47,542 nucleotides of DNA from Clostridia bacterium (GTDB taxonomy: Bacteria; Bacillota; Clostridia; Oscillospirales; CAG-272). The notes below the pieces were generated by a model that worked only from the letters and a program-made list of their open reading frames with translations, searched no databases and was not told where the DNA came from. The stretch lies in contig JAFQWY010000258.1 of assembly GCA_017407225.1 (NCBI GenBank), positions 1 to 47,542 on the forward strand, given 5' to 3'. A program made the translations under genes and the position numbers. This document shows positions 1-9,059 of this stretch, one piece after another. Within the stretch, counting starts at the first letter, position 1; every line of letters starts with the position of its first letter.

Positions 1-27
1 AGCACTGGAGCGGATGTTTTTTGCCAT
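1..27 (-). CDS. N-terminal fragment of a gene downstream of glpK (partial)
   Basis: Only the first nine codons (MAKNIRSSA) lie inside the window; the gene continues past the left edge on the minus strand. The start is supported by an AAAGGA ribosome binding site about eight bases upstream. It begins 33 bases after the glpK stop with no visible terminator between them, so it is probably co-transcribed with glpK. Nine residues are too few to name a family; a glycerol-related function would be a guess from position only. Confidence 0.55.
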
Positions 28-60
28 AATTGTAATCCTTTCGGGAAAAAGTTCGTTGGT

Positions 61-1533
61 TTATGCCTGATATGTAGTCATGGCAACGGCCTTGTGCCAG
101 CCTGCCAGCATTTCTTCGCGTTTTGCGTCGTCAATGGCGGGAGTGAACCGGGATTCCACCTGCCACATTGCCGCAAGCTCTTCACGGTCGCGCCAGAATC
201 CAACTGCCAGACCGGCCAGATAAGCGGCGCCGAGAGCTGTGGTTTCGCGTACCTTGGGACGGAGAACGGTCTGACCGAGAATGTCCGCCTGGAACTGCAT
301 CAGGAAGTCGTCACGGGTAGCGCCGCCGTCCACCTTGAAGCTGTGGAGAGGAGCGCCCGCATCCTTCACCATGGCAGCGGCAACGTCAGCGGACTGGTAT
401 GCGATGGATTCTTCCGCCGCACGGATGATGTGTTCACGCTTGGTACCGCGGGTCATGCCGGTGATGCTTGCACGGGCATACATATCCCAGTAGGGTGCGC
501 CCAGACCTGTGAACGCGGGAACCAGATATACGCCGCCGGAATCCGGGACCTTGGATGCGTAGTATTCCGCATCGCGGGATTCGGTGAAGAAGCGCATTTC
601 GTCCCGGAGCCACTGAATGACGGATCCGCCGGAGAATACGCTGCCTTCCAGGATGTACTGGGTCTTTTCGCCCGCACAGGTTGCCGCAATGGAGGTCAGA
701 AGTCCGTTTTCGCTCCGTCTGCGTGCATTGCCGGTGTTCATCAGCAGGAAGCAGCCGGTTCCGTAGGTGTTCTTGGCATCGCCGTCGGAGAAGCAGCACT
801 GACCGAACAGAGCCGCCTGCTGGTCACCCGCAACGCCGGCAACGGGAATCTTTGCACCGCCCACGGTGGCGTAGCCGTAGATTTCGGAGGAGGACAGCAC
901 CTCGGGGAGCATGGATTCGGGTACGCAGAACAGATCAAGCAGTTCCCTGTCCCAAGAACAGTCATTGATGTTGTACAGCATGGTACGGGATGCGTTGGTG
1001 GCGTCGGTAGCATGAACGCCGGTCATTTTCCAGATCAGCCAGCTGTCAACGGTGCCGAAGATCAGTTTGCCTTCTTCCGCCTGTTCTCTTGCGCCTTCCA
1101 CGTTATCAAGGATCCACTTGATCTTGGAGGCGGAGAAGTAGGCATCGGGGATCAGACCGGTTTTTTCCCGGATCATGTCGTGATATTCGGCCATGGAGTC
1201 GATGATGGGAGCGGTCCGGCGGCACTGCCATACGATGGCATTGGTCACGGGACGTCCGGTTTCACGGTTCCAGACGATGGTGGTTTCACGCTGGTTGGTG
1301 ATGCCGATGGCGGCGATTTCGGATACGGATACGCCGGTCTTTGCAATCACTTCCATCATGCAGCCGTACTGGGAAGACCAGATATCGGTGGGATCCTGTT
1401 CCACCCAGCCCTCATGGGGATAGATCTGGGGCAGTTCGCGGTGTACGGAGCCGACGATGTTCTGTTCATGATCGAACAGGATGGCTCGGCTGGATGTGGT
1501 GCCCTGATCCAGTGTGATGATATATTTTTTCAT
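61..1533 (-). CDS. glpK: Glycerol kinase
   Basis: ATP-dependent phosphorylation of glycerol to sn-glycerol 3-phosphate in the cytoplasm, the entry step for glycerol catabolism and lipid precursors. The 490-residue length is normal for the FGGY-family glycerol kinases. The N-terminal phosphate-binding loop DQGTTSS starts at residue 9, and the segment HEGWVEQDP is typical of GlpK. Further FGGY motifs follow: [13 protein letters not shown] in the middle, and [19 protein letters not shown] in the C-terminal ATPase half. The ATG is preceded by a strong GGAGG that overlaps the end of the upstream yhaN-like gene; the gap is only six bases, so the two are translated from one message. The pairing with a DNA-repair-like gene pair is unusual and probably incidental. 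Confidence 0.97.
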   Translation of the reverse strand: MKKYIITLDQGTTSSRAILFDHEQNIVGSVHRELPQIYPHEGWVEQDPTDIWSSQYGCMMEVIAKTGVSVSEIAAIGITNQRETTIVWNRETGRPVTNAIVWQCRRTAPIIDSMAEYHDMIREKTGLIPDAYFSASKIKWILDNVEGAREQAEEGKLIFGTVDSWLIWKMTGVHATDATNASRTMLYNINDCSWDRELLDLFCVPESMLPEVLSSSEIYGYATVGGAKIPVAGVAGDQQAALFGQCCFSDGDAKNTYGTGCFLLMNTGNARRRSENGLLTSIAATCAGEKTQYILEGSVFSGGSVIQWLRDEMRFFTESRDAEYYASKVPDSGGVYLVPAFTGLGAPYWDMYARASITGMTRGTKREHIIRAAEESIAYQSADVAAAMVKDAGAPLHSFKVDGGATRDDFLMQFQADILGQTVLRPKVRETTALGAAYLAGLAVGFWRDREELAAMWQVESRFTPAIDDAKREEMLAGWHKAVAMTTYQA

Positions 1534-1539
1534 GAGAGT

Positions 1540-3807
1540 TTAACCTCCTCTGTTGATCGGTTCCAGTTGTGCTGTGCGGTATCCCAGCTCCCGTGCGGCA
1601 GTGACTTCAGTGTCCCGGCAGGTGAATACCAGGCATTGCCGCTGATTCAGAAGGGAGAGGGTAGCCGTCAGCCGTTCTTTGTCAAAATGTGCAAAGGTTT
1701 CATCCATGACCAGCATGGGTGATTCCGAGCGGAAGATTTCGTCGCAGAGCGCGGCGCGGAGGGCAAGATAGGTCAGATCGGAGGTACCCCGGGACAGATA
1801 TTCCGCTTCCAATACGTCACCGTCGGAAGCAAGTCCCGCATTGAATCCGCTGTCGAGTGTGAGCCGGTCGTGCTTATCTCCTGTGGCATGCCGGATCATC
1901 TCGGATGCCTTTGCGGTGATGGAGGGAATCACACCGCTGCGGACGGTTTCTCCTGCCGCAAGAATGGCGTTCTTTGCGGTCTCATAGGCATCGGCGCGGA
2001 GGGTCAGTTCCTCGATCCGGGCATCGGCTGCGGAAATGAGAGTGGCGTATTCGGCGGGAGTTCTGTCAATTCTGCCCGCCGCGGCAAGAGCTTCTTCCAG
2101 ATTGCTGCGCCGCTTGACGGCGGTTTTCAATGCGATGGAAGTGAAGTCGCGCTCTCTGACAGCGTTGGCCAGAGCCTGCTTGTCCAGAGAGGCGGCTTTC
2201 TTGCCGATGTCGGTGTTCATGACCGTGTATGCCTCCAGATCCACAGACGCCGGATCCATACCGTCCAGCTGTTCGTTCAGAAGCTCCAGCCGTCCTCTCA
2301 GCTTTTCTGCCGCAGAAGCCATTTCGCTTCGTTTTTCCGCAGTTCTTTCTGCAATTGCGTGGAGGGCGTCAATGATATCGTACAGGTCGCCGGTGGAATC
2401 TGCATCCGCATCTCCGGCAAGCGTGATCAGTCGTTCGGATGCAATGTCGAAGCGCAGCTTGGCGGCTTCCAGGGAGGCATCCATGCGCTGCTTTTCCAGT
2501 ACCATCATGCGGCTCCGGTCGAGAACAGCCAGCTTTTCCGCTACCGCCGTTTCGATCTCGGCAGAGGATTCCGCATCCCATTCGTCCAGCAGTGCGTTGA
2601 GATAATTTCTGTTTTTCACCTGGCGCACGATGAGCAGGGCGCCGAGGGAGGCAAGGACAAGGGCCATAATCAGGGGGATCAGGTATTTGTCGGTATTGAA
2701 GTAGTACAGAACCAGCGCGGCACCCAGTCCGACAGCGCCGGAGATGAGGAACGCCGCCGCCATCCCGAACTGGGATCTGCATTTTTCGTCCAGACTCTGT
2801 ACTTCCGTGATCACCTCGTCCCCGTCGGGCAGCTCTTCTGCGGACATGGCTTCGGTAATCTGGGGAATCCGCTCGTCATAAACGGCGCATTCTTCGTCAT
2901 AGGCACGGATGTCCCGTTCGCATTCCAGAAGGGTTTCGGTGAACCCTTCGCCGACGGGAGAGGCATCCAGATCCGAAATCTGCCTGTCCAGATCCTCCAG
3001 TGCGAGTTTTGTCTGTGCAAGGGATTCCATCCGGCGTTTTGCCGTGATTTTATCAAGAGCGGAGAACAGTGCGGTATAGTATTCGTCCGCCGCTTCCAGC
3101 TCTGCGATTTTCTTTTTGATATCCTCCAGAGAAGCGTCAAGCTGCATGATTTCCGCCGCTTTTTCGGAGGTGCCGGCCATTTCGGAGGCGAGTGTGCTTC
3201 GTTTTTCCTTCAGATCGGAAATTTCACCGCCGGACCCGTTTTTGTGCATCAGTTCCCGGCGTTTTGCGTCCAGAAGTTTGACGGCCCGGGGAACGTCCAC
3301 GGTTTCATCGGCGGCATTCAGAAGATTCCCGATTGCGGTATCCGTTGCGGACAGTCCGGAAACATCGGGCTTCATCTGTCCCGACTGGGAGATAAAGCAG
3401 GTTGAGACGAACACTTCCTCCGGAACACCGAAGAAAAATTCGCCGGGATTCTGTCCGATGGTGCTCTCGCCCGTGGTCATATTGGTGATCCGAACCCGTT
3501 CTCTCACCGACTGACCGTCGGAAAGGGAAACGAGCCGTTCGATCCGCCACCGGGTTCCGTCGTCTGCGGTGCAGAGAATGGAGCCTGCCGCCTGCAGTGT
3601 GGTGCGGTTCACGTACCGCTGACGTTCGGTCATGCTGTTTTTGCTCCGCCGCCCGTTCAGACCGTAAAAAACAAACTTGATGAACATGGCCGCCGAGGTT
3701 TTACCGGATTCATTGGCTCCGTAGACGACATTGACGCCGTCGGAAAGGTCGATGACACAGTTCCGCAGGCCGCCGAAGGAGATGATATTGAGGGTATTGA
3801 TAATCAT
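1540..3807 (-). CDS. SbcC/YhaN-like AAA ATPase with coiled coils and central membrane hairpin
   Basis: Protein of 755 residues, the predicted ATPase partner of the phosphoesterase encoded just upstream. It has a Walker A motif GANESGKTS at residues 30-38. Long charged coiled-coil segments lie on both sides of two hydrophobic helices at about 347-398. A C-terminal ABC signature-like SRGTSDLTYLALRAALCDE is followed by the Walker B LVMDETFAHFD near residue 700. This order matches B. subtilis YhaN and, more loosely, RecF/SbcC/Rad50 ATPases; membrane segments inside the coiled coil are known for YhaN-type proteins. The likely role is in DNA end processing with the MPE partner at the membrane, inferred from the family. 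It starts 20 bases after the phosphoesterase stop, so they form an operon. Confidence 0.85.
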   Translation of the reverse strand: MIINTLNIISFGGLRNCVIDLSDGVNVVYGANESGKTSAAMFIKFVFYGLNGRRSKNSMTERQRYVNRTTLQAAGSILCTADDGTRWRIERLVSLSDGQSVRERVRITNMTTGESTIGQNPGEFFFGVPEEVFVSTCFISQSGQMKPDVSGLSATDTAIGNLLNAADETVDVPRAVKLLDAKRRELMHKNGSGGEISDLKEKRSTLASEMAGTSEKAAEIMQLDASLEDIKKKIAELEAADEYYTALFSALDKITAKRRMESLAQTKLALEDLDRQISDLDASPVGEGFTETLLECERDIRAYDEECAVYDERIPQITEAMSAEELPDGDEVITEVQSLDEKCRSQFGMAAAFLISGAVGLGAALVLYYFNTDKYLIPLIMALVLASLGALLIVRQVKNRNYLNALLDEWDAESSAEIETAVAEKLAVLDRSRMMVLEKQRMDASLEAAKLRFDIASERLITLAGDADADSTGDLYDIIDALHAIAERTAEKRSEMASAAEKLRGRLELLNEQLDGMDPASVDLEAYTVMNTDIGKKAASLDKQALANAVRERDFTSIALKTAVKRRSNLEEALAAAGRIDRTPAEYATLISAADARIEELTLRADAYETAKNAILAAGETVRSGVIPSITAKASEMIRHATGDKHDRLTLDSGFNAGLASDGDVLEAEYLSRGTSDLTYLALRAALCDEIFRSESPMLVMDETFAHFDKERLTATLSLLNQRQCLVFTCRDTEVTAARELGYRTAQLEPINRGG

Positions 3808-3827
3808 GTGTGGTTCCTTTCTCCTTC

Positions 3828-4931
3828 TTATCCTTCCGAAAGGGCGGACATGGCGTACCGCAGTGCACGGAGTCCCACTTCGCGCTGACGGGGATCTTCC
3901 GAATTCAGAAGCGGCTTGAGCTGGCGGTAGACTTCTCCCCGGAGCGTTACGTCCCGTTCCAGCACATCCGGATCCGCATCGGGGATGGTCCTGTCGGTGA
4001 TTTCCAGCAGAAACAGGGGCTGGGGATTGTCTGCGAGTGCTTCGGTATCAATGACAAGCCCGGAGGAAACCGTGCCGGTCAGGGTCAGGGACAGCAGGGT
4101 ATCCTCCCCGCAGCGCATATGCCGGACATAGGCGTCAACGGCAGCCCTGACATCGGACTGGGATGCGGCGCCGTCCACGGAAAGTACGCCTTTTTCGTAG
4201 CGGCGTTTGGCAAAACGGATCCGTCTGACGCTGACCTCAGCTTCTCCGTCTTTTTTATCGATTTCCACCATGCACGCACCCTTGATGCCGGTTTCGTCAA
4301 AGCCGCGGGGCTCCAGACATCCCGAGTAACACCAGGGATCTTCCGAGGCGGCAGGGGGATTGTGGATATGCCCCAGTGCGGAATAGTCGGCACCGAAAGT
4401 GCGCAGTTCTTCATCGGTAACGGGACAGTCGGAAGAAACCCGGCTGAGGGTATCGCAGTGGCACACCAGAAGATTGATTCGGGATCTGTCCGCGGCGGTT
4501 TTGCCGGTCAGAGGGGATTTTTCCAGATCCGGGGCGTTGAATCCCCAGCCGTATACGGTTACGTTCAGTTCGTCGAGATCGAAGGAAGACAGCTCAGGTT
4601 CTGTGAATACCTTTACGTTCTCCGGCAGGGAAGTCCGGAACCAGAAGCTCTTCGGGACGGCAGGATCGTGGTTGCCCGGTGCGATGAACACGGGTTTTCC
4701 GAAGGAAGCGAATTCACGGCAGAGCAGGGCGGCGGTTTCACGGGTCACAAACCGGCTGTCGAACAGGTCGCCGGCGATGAGCATCAGATCGGCTCCGTTC
4801 ATTTTCGCGCTTGTCATCATGGAAGTGAAGGCGGCGCGGAGTTCGTTCCGGCGGATTTCCGCATGACGGGAATCCAGGCGTGAAAAGGCACTGTCCAGGT
4901 GTATGTCGCCGGTATGCATGATTTTGAGCAT
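3828..4931 (-). CDS. SbcD/YhaO-like metallophosphoesterase (DNA repair exonuclease family)
   Basis: Calcineurin-like phosphoesterase of 367 residues, first gene of the minus-strand operon. Metal-binding motifs appear in the usual order: GDIHLDSAF near the N-terminus (D-x-H), AGDLFDSR (GD), PGNHDP (GNHD), then VCHCDTLS and ALGHIHNPP (GHxH). The family (SbcD/Mre11, YhaO) hydrolyses DNA phosphodiesters with two metal ions and works with an ABC-type ATPase, which is exactly the next gene. The start used here is preceded by GGAAGGAGC at good spacing, and a TTGCAA-17-TATAAT promoter lies just upstream. The partner arrangement makes YhaO a better match than the housekeeping SbcD; substrate and phenotype cannot be read from sequence. 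Confidence 0.87.
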   Translation of the reverse strand: MLKIMHTGDIHLDSAFSRLDSRHAEIRRNELRAAFTSMMTSAKMNGADLMLIAGDLFDSRFVTRETAALLCREFASFGKPVFIAPGNHDPAVPKSFWFRTSLPENVKVFTEPELSSFDLDELNVTVYGWGFNAPDLEKSPLTGKTAADRSRINLLVCHCDTLSRVSSDCPVTDEELRTFGADYSALGHIHNPPAASEDPWCYSGCLEPRGFDETGIKGACMVEIDKKDGEAEVSVRRIRFAKRRYEKGVLSVDGAASQSDVRAAVDAYVRHMRCGEDTLLSLTLTGTVSSGLVIDTEALADNPQPLFLLEITDRTIPDADPDVLERDVTLRGEVYRQLKPLLNSEDPRQREVGLRALRYAMSALSEG

Positions 4932-4965
4932 CGGAATACGCTCCTTCCATGGTATAATTGGTTAT

Positions 4966-4994
4966 ATTATAGCATAAAACACAGTGAGTTGCAA
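4966..4994 (-). promoter_or_regulatory. Sigma-A promoter of the yhaO-yhaN-glpK operon
   Basis: On the minus strand, -35 TTGCAA (4989-4994) and -10 TATAAT (4966-4971) are separated by 17 bases. TGC immediately precedes the -10, making it an extended -10 promoter. It lies about 35 bases upstream of the phosphoesterase start. Confidence 0.8.
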
Positions 4995-5054
4995 GTTATT
5001 GCGTGAAGTTTTCGGCATACCTGACGGGAATGGGTGATTTTTTCATTTCACCGG

Positions 5055-5083
5055 TTGAAATAAAGTGCTGTTGATGGTATAAT
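5055..5083 (+). promoter_or_regulatory. Sigma-A promoter of capA-like / rbfA / truB operon
   Basis: TTGAAA (5055-5060), a 17-base spacer and TATAAT (5078-5083), with TGG before the -10. It lies 38 bases upstream of the CapA-like start and divergent from the yhaO promoter. Confidence 0.82.
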
Positions 5084-5120
5084 ACTAAAGTGAAAGATTA
5101 TGCCGCTCCGGAGGTGTTCC

Positions 5121-6428
5121 ATGTTCCGTTTCAAAATCATCGCAGCCCTGCTTTTGGCTGTATCCATGCTTGCATCCCTTACCTCCTGTGCCGGAATTGA
5201 ACTGCGGAATGCGGATGAGATTCCCGTGATGCAGCCTGCTGCGGAGAACAGGGAAGAAGCCGGAAAAGAAGAACTGGAAGACATGATCCGTGATGCGTTC
5301 GGGGAGGACAATCCCACAGCGGACCGGACATCTGCCGGCAGTCCCGACGTGCCCATGGAAAAGGCGGAACTGACCGATCCCTTCGCCGGGGTTGAGATCA
5401 CGGTGACCGCCTGCGGGGACAACCTGATTCACCCCAATATCTACATTGACGCGGCATACCGGAAGACGGCGGAGAAGGACTACGATTTCCTGCCCATGTA
5501 CAGCCATATCGCACCCCATGTTGCCGGTGCGGACATCGCCTTCATCAATCAGGAAACGGTGATGGCCGGGGAAGGGTATGCCAATTCCGGGTATCCCAGC
5601 TTCAACTCGCCTCAGCAGCTTGGTTTGGATCTGACGGAGCTGGGGTTTGACATCATCGGCATGGCCAATAACCATATGCTGGACAAGGGCGCGGCCGGAC
5701 TGGAAGCCACCATCAATTTCTGGAATTCCCAGCCCGTGACCCAGCTGGGCGGCTACCTGAATGAAGAGGATTATGCAAAACTGCGGATCACCGAAAATGA
5801 GGGTGTGAAGATCGTGTGGCTCAGCTACACCCTGCACACCAATATGATCTCAAAGCCCGCATCTTCCCCTCTTGTGATCCCCTATATTGACGACAGCCTG
5901 ATCCTGTCCGATCTGGAACGGGCGAAGGAAGCCGGGGATTTCGTCATTGTCTCCATTCACTGGGGGGACGAGAATACCCAGACCCCCAACGCCGAGCAGA
6001 AGCGTCTGGCTTCCCTGATCGCGGAAAACGGTGCGGATGTGATTCTGGGACACCATTCCCACACTCTCCAGCCCATGGAGTGGATTGAAACCGAACGGGG
6101 ACGTACCCTGTGCATCTATTCCCTCGGCAATCTGGTATCCGGAATGGCGCGTCCCGTCAATCAGGTGGGCGGATTTGTGAATTTCACCATCCGGTCCGAC
6201 GGATTCGGTGAGCTGATCACGGAGGACGTAAAATTCCTGCCCACGGTGTTCTACTACGGCATGGACTGGTACAATACCCACGTTTACTGGCTGGACGATT
6301 ATACAGCCGATATCGCAAAGACCCACGGCGTGGCAATCTCCGGGTACACCCTGACTCCTCAAGCCGCAGAAGCATTTGTGACAAACGTGATCCCGGAGGA
6401 ATTTCTGCCCGGGTATCTGAAAGACTGA
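5121..6428 (+). CDS. CapA-family (PGA_cap) lipoprotein, metallophosphatase fold
   Basis: Lipoprotein of 435 residues with a signal peptide ending in lipobox LTSC (Cys23), so it is predicted to sit on the outer face of the membrane. After a low-complexity acidic linker the PGA_cap domain begins near residue 95 with TVTACGDNLIHP. It continues through INQETVM, GMANNHMLDKG, SIHWGDE and LGHHSHTLQP, the metal-site motifs of CapA/PgsA-like proteins related to metallophosphoesterases. Family members take part in poly-gamma-glutamate or capsule synthesis, but many Clostridia copies stand alone. No pgsB/pgsC-like gene is nearby, so its substrate is unknown. The start was moved inward to the ATG preceded by GGAGGT five bases upstream. 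It precedes rbfA by 39 bases with no terminator seen. Confidence 0.88.
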   Translation: MFRFKIIAALLLAVSMLASLTSCAGIELRNADEIPVMQPAAENREEAGKEELEDMIRDAFGEDNPTADRTSAGSPDVPMEKAELTDPFAGVEITVTACGDNLIHPNIYIDAAYRKTAEKDYDFLPMYSHIAPHVAGADIAFINQETVMAGEGYANSGYPSFNSPQQLGLDLTELGFDIIGMANNHMLDKGAAGLEATINFWNSQPVTQLGGYLNEEDYAKLRITENEGVKIVWLSYTLHTNMISKPASSPLVIPYIDDSLILSDLERAKEAGDFVIVSIHWGDENTQTPNAEQKRLASLIAENGADVILGHHSHTLQPMEWIETERGRTLCIYSLGNLVSGMARPVNQVGGFVNFTIRSDGFGELITEDVKFLPTVFYYGMDWYNTHVYWLDDYTADIAKTHGVAISGYTLTPQAAEAFVTNVIPEEFLPGYLKD

Positions 6429-6467
6429 AAAGCAAATCCGATTATTAACCGAAAGGAATCATATAGA

Positions 6468-6854
6468 ATGGCTAAATACCGTAAGAACAAAATCAACGGC
6501 GCGTTTACGGAAGAATGTGCCCAGATCATCCGGGATGTAAAGGATCCCCGGGTATCCGATGTGTGGATTACCGTAATGAACTCCGATGTATCCGCAGACC
6601 TGAAGTTTGCGAAGGTTTACTACTCCGTACTGGGAGAATGTGACGACAAGGAACTGGCGAAAGGTCTGAAGTCCGCTACCCCTTTCATCCGCTCCCGTCT
6701 GGCGGAAAGACTGAACCTGCGCATCACTCCCGAAATCACCTTCATCCGTGACGAAGGCGTGAAGCACGGTGCCGAAATCGCCGCTCTTCTGAAGACCGTG
6801 GAAGCGGATCTTGCGGATGATGACGGGGACGGGGAGGACGAAGACGATGAATAA
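6468..6854 (+). CDS. rbfA: Ribosome-binding factor A
   Basis: Protein of 128 residues, normal size for RbfA, a KH-fold factor that binds the 30S subunit during late 16S rRNA maturation and cold adaptation. Recognisable features are the N-terminal helix with ECAQIIRDVKDPR, the VSDVWITVMNSDVSADLKFAKVYYS strand region, and the central segment with RSRLAERLNLRITPEITF. The C-terminus is a very acidic tail (DDDGDGEDEDDE). An AAAGGA ribosome binding site precedes the ATG. Its stop overlaps the start of the next gene, implying translational coupling. In many Bacillota it follows infB, here replaced by the CapA-like gene. Confidence 0.96.
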   Translation: MAKYRKNKINGAFTEECAQIIRDVKDPRVSDVWITVMNSDVSADLKFAKVYYSVLGECDDKELAKGLKSATPFIRSRLAERLNLRITPEITFIRDEGVKHGAEIAALLKTVEADLADDDGDGEDEDDE

Positions 6855-7914
6855 TCCCGGAATGATGCCGGAAGCAGAGACTCCGGTGATCGAATACCCC
6901 GTAATTACCCTGGAAGACGCGGCGGATGCCATTGAAAAGGGCGGAAAATTCCTGATTCTCGGGCACGTGAATCCCGACGGGGACTGCGCCGGCTCCGCAT
7001 ATGCTCTGGCAGGTCTGATCGAAGCCTGCGGCGGGGAAGCAAAGGTATCCGTTCCCTGCGAAATGCCCAAGCGGCTGAAATTCCTCTGCGGCAGCAATGA
7101 ATCCGTTCAGCTGGCGGAGGGGGATGAGGATGCTTACGATACCATTCTCTCCATCGATGTGGCGTCCCCCATGCAGCTGGGCGACAACGGGCGTCTGATC
7201 CCGAAAATTGCCTTCATGCTGGATCACCACGGCATGGGAGAACCCTTCGCCCCCAATTACGTGGATCCCACAGCATCCGCGGCAGGCGAGATTGTGTACT
7301 CCCTGTACCGGATTCTCCGCAAACGCGGAAAAGTGGGCGTGCTTCCCGAGGTTTCCCGGCGGATCTACGCAGCGATTGTGTCCGACACCGGATCCTTCAA
7401 GTTCTCCAATACCACCCCCGGCACCCACATCATCGCGTCCGAGCTTGTTGACGAGATCAACAATGCGGACGACGGCGGCATGGATACGGCGGAAGTGTGC
7501 AGATCCCTGTTCGGACAGCGCACCCTCAAGGAACTGACCGCCCAGATGCTTGCTATCCAGAATCTCCGGTTCTACGAGGACGGAAAACTGGGGGCTGTCA
7601 TCTTTACCCAGCAGATGCTTGCCGATGCAGGCCTGACCGAAGAAGAAATCGGAAATGTAGTGGATACTCCCAGAGGGGTGGAAGGGGTGCTGGTCGGCAT
7701 CTCCCTCCGTCAGCTGGCGGCGGATCCCATGAGCTATAAAGTTTCGTCCCGCGCCAATGCGGAAATCGACTGTGCGTCCGTCTGTGCAAACTTTGGCGGC
7801 GGCGGTCATGTCCGTGCGGCAGGATGCACCATTACGGCGGAAACTCCCGAAGAAGCCCTTGCCATGATGGCAGAGGCATTCGGCGAAGCGGTACGCGCCT
7901 ACGGCAGAGATTGA
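6847..7914 (+). CDS. nrnA: DHH/DHHA1 phosphoesterase, NrnA-like oligoribonuclease / pAp phosphatase
   Basis: Protein of 355 residues with the two-domain DHH-DHHA1 layout. Metal-site motifs are GHVNPDGDC (H40, D44, D46), the SID aspartate (D104) and DHHG at residues 126-129. The C-terminal substrate-binding motif is FGGGGH (residues 316-321). NrnA-type enzymes degrade oligoribonucleotides of a few residues and dephosphorylate 3'-phosphoadenosine 5'-phosphate. The ATG at 6847 was chosen because GGGGAGGA sits about nine bases upstream and it overlaps the rbfA stop. An upstream in-frame ATG has no comparable ribosome binding site. The rbfA-nrnA-truB order is typical of Bacillota. Confidence 0.9.
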   Translation: MNNPGMMPEAETPVIEYPVITLEDAADAIEKGGKFLILGHVNPDGDCAGSAYALAGLIEACGGEAKVSVPCEMPKRLKFLCGSNESVQLAEGDEDAYDTILSIDVASPMQLGDNGRLIPKIAFMLDHHGMGEPFAPNYVDPTASAAGEIVYSLYRILRKRGKVGVLPEVSRRIYAAIVSDTGSFKFSNTTPGTHIIASELVDEINNADDGGMDTAEVCRSLFGQRTLKELTAQMLAIQNLRFYEDGKLGAVIFTQQMLADAGLTEEEIGNVVDTPRGVEGVLVGISLRQLAADPMSYKVSSRANAEIDCASVCANFGGGGHVRAAGCTITAETPEEALAMMAEAFGEAVRAYGRD

Positions 7915-7921
7915 GGTAAGC

Positions 7922-8893
7922 ATGGCTAAGATTCAGAAACCCGATACCGTCTCCGGTGTTCTCATTGTCAACAAACACGCCGGGGTTACCTCCCATCGGA
8001 TCATCTCCGCCTGCCGGAAACTGTTCGATACCCCGAAGGTGGGACATACCGGAACTCTCGATCCCATGGCGACCGGGGTTCTGCCCATTCTGCTGGGACG
8101 TGCGGTGAAGGCATCCGACTATCTGATGATGCACGATAAGGAGTACGTCTGTCAGATGAAGCTGGGGCTGACCACCGATACCGAGGATATCACCGGGGAA
8201 GTGCTGACCACATCGGATGCCATCCCCGATGAGGAAACCGTTCTTGAAGCCTGCCGTTGTTTCACCGGAAAGATCATGCAGGTGCCGCCCATGTACTCCG
8301 CACTGAAAGTAGGCGGACGGAAGCTGGTGGATATCGCCAGAGAGGGCGGAGAAGTGGAGCGGGAAGCCAGAGAAGTGGAAATCTACGCCCTGGACGTGAA
8401 GAAAATCGAACACGATACATATGAGATGCGTGTGGAATGCTCCAAGGGGACTTATATCCGTACCCTCTGCTCCGATATCGGCGCGAAACTGGGATGCGGC
8501 GCAGTCATGTCCTCCCTGATCCGCACGAGAACCGGTGACTTTACTCTCGATCAGAGCGTGACCGTGGATGAACTGGATGCCATGGCCTTTGAAGACCGCC
8601 TGAAACTGCCCATCGCCACGGAAAAGCTGTTCGAGCATCTGCCGGTGGTCTATCTCAACGATTTTTACGCAAAACTGATCCGCAGCGGTGCGCCTGTGTT
8701 CCAGAAAAAGCTGAAACTGGACATGGAGCCGGGCGAGCTGATCCGCATCCGTCACAGAGGCGTGTTCGTGGCTCTAGGCCGCAGCGAGACCGAAGACGGC
8801 AAGAAGGTTCTGCGGCTGGAAAAGCTGTTCATGCTGGAGGAACCGCCCGTGCCCCAATCTGTACCGGAAAAGAACGGAATTCCCGATGCATAA
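7922..8893 (+). CDS. truB: tRNA pseudouridine(55) synthase TruB
   Basis: Isomerises U55 to pseudouridine in the T-loop of tRNAs. The 323-residue length fits TruB with a C-terminal RNA-binding extension. The catalytic motif GHTGTLDPMATG contains the nucleophile Asp47. VPPMYSALKVGG and YIRTLCSDIG are further TruB signatures. The ATG is preceded by GAGGT and lies seven bases after the previous stop, so it is the last gene of this operon. The usual downstream partner ribF is absent; the next gene has its own promoter. Confidence 0.96.
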   Translation: MAKIQKPDTVSGVLIVNKHAGVTSHRIISACRKLFDTPKVGHTGTLDPMATGVLPILLGRAVKASDYLMMHDKEYVCQMKLGLTTDTEDITGEVLTTSDAIPDEETVLEACRCFTGKIMQVPPMYSALKVGGRKLVDIAREGGEVEREAREVEIYALDVKKIEHDTYEMRVECSKGTYIRTLCSDIGAKLGCGAVMSSLIRTRTGDFTLDQSVTVDELDAMAFEDRLKLPIATEKLFEHLPVVYLNDFYAKLIRSGAPVFQKKLKLDMEPGELIRIRHRGVFVALGRSETEDGKKVLRLEKLFMLEEPPVPQSVPEKNGIPDA

Positions 8894-8974
8894 TCGGACC
8901 GGCGGCCGTGTATGGCGGATTGCGTTAAATAATTGTAAATAATCCGTCAAAAACAGCCACAGCCGGGGCGAATA

Positions 8975-8983
8975 TGGTATAAT
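8975..8983 (+). promoter_or_regulatory. Extended -10 promoter before the hlyD-like / yggS / sepF genes
   Basis: TGG followed by TATAAT (8978-8983). No good -35 hexamer is found at the 17-base position, so the call rests on the extended -10. The leader to the next start is about 70 bases and contains a short GAGC/GGCTC inverted repeat. Confidence 0.5.
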
Positions 8984-9059
8984 GAACAAATAGAGCTGTC
9001 CGTCGGATCTCGGGATTCCCGGCCGGCTCTGCGCATATCATACCGCGCAGGATAACAAC

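Noticed and set aside
94..1722. Long plus-strand reading frame opposite glpK and the end of the ATPase gene
   Set aside because: It lies antisense to two strongly supported genes, has no family resemblance and no ribosome binding site; open frames opposite biased-codon genes are expected here.
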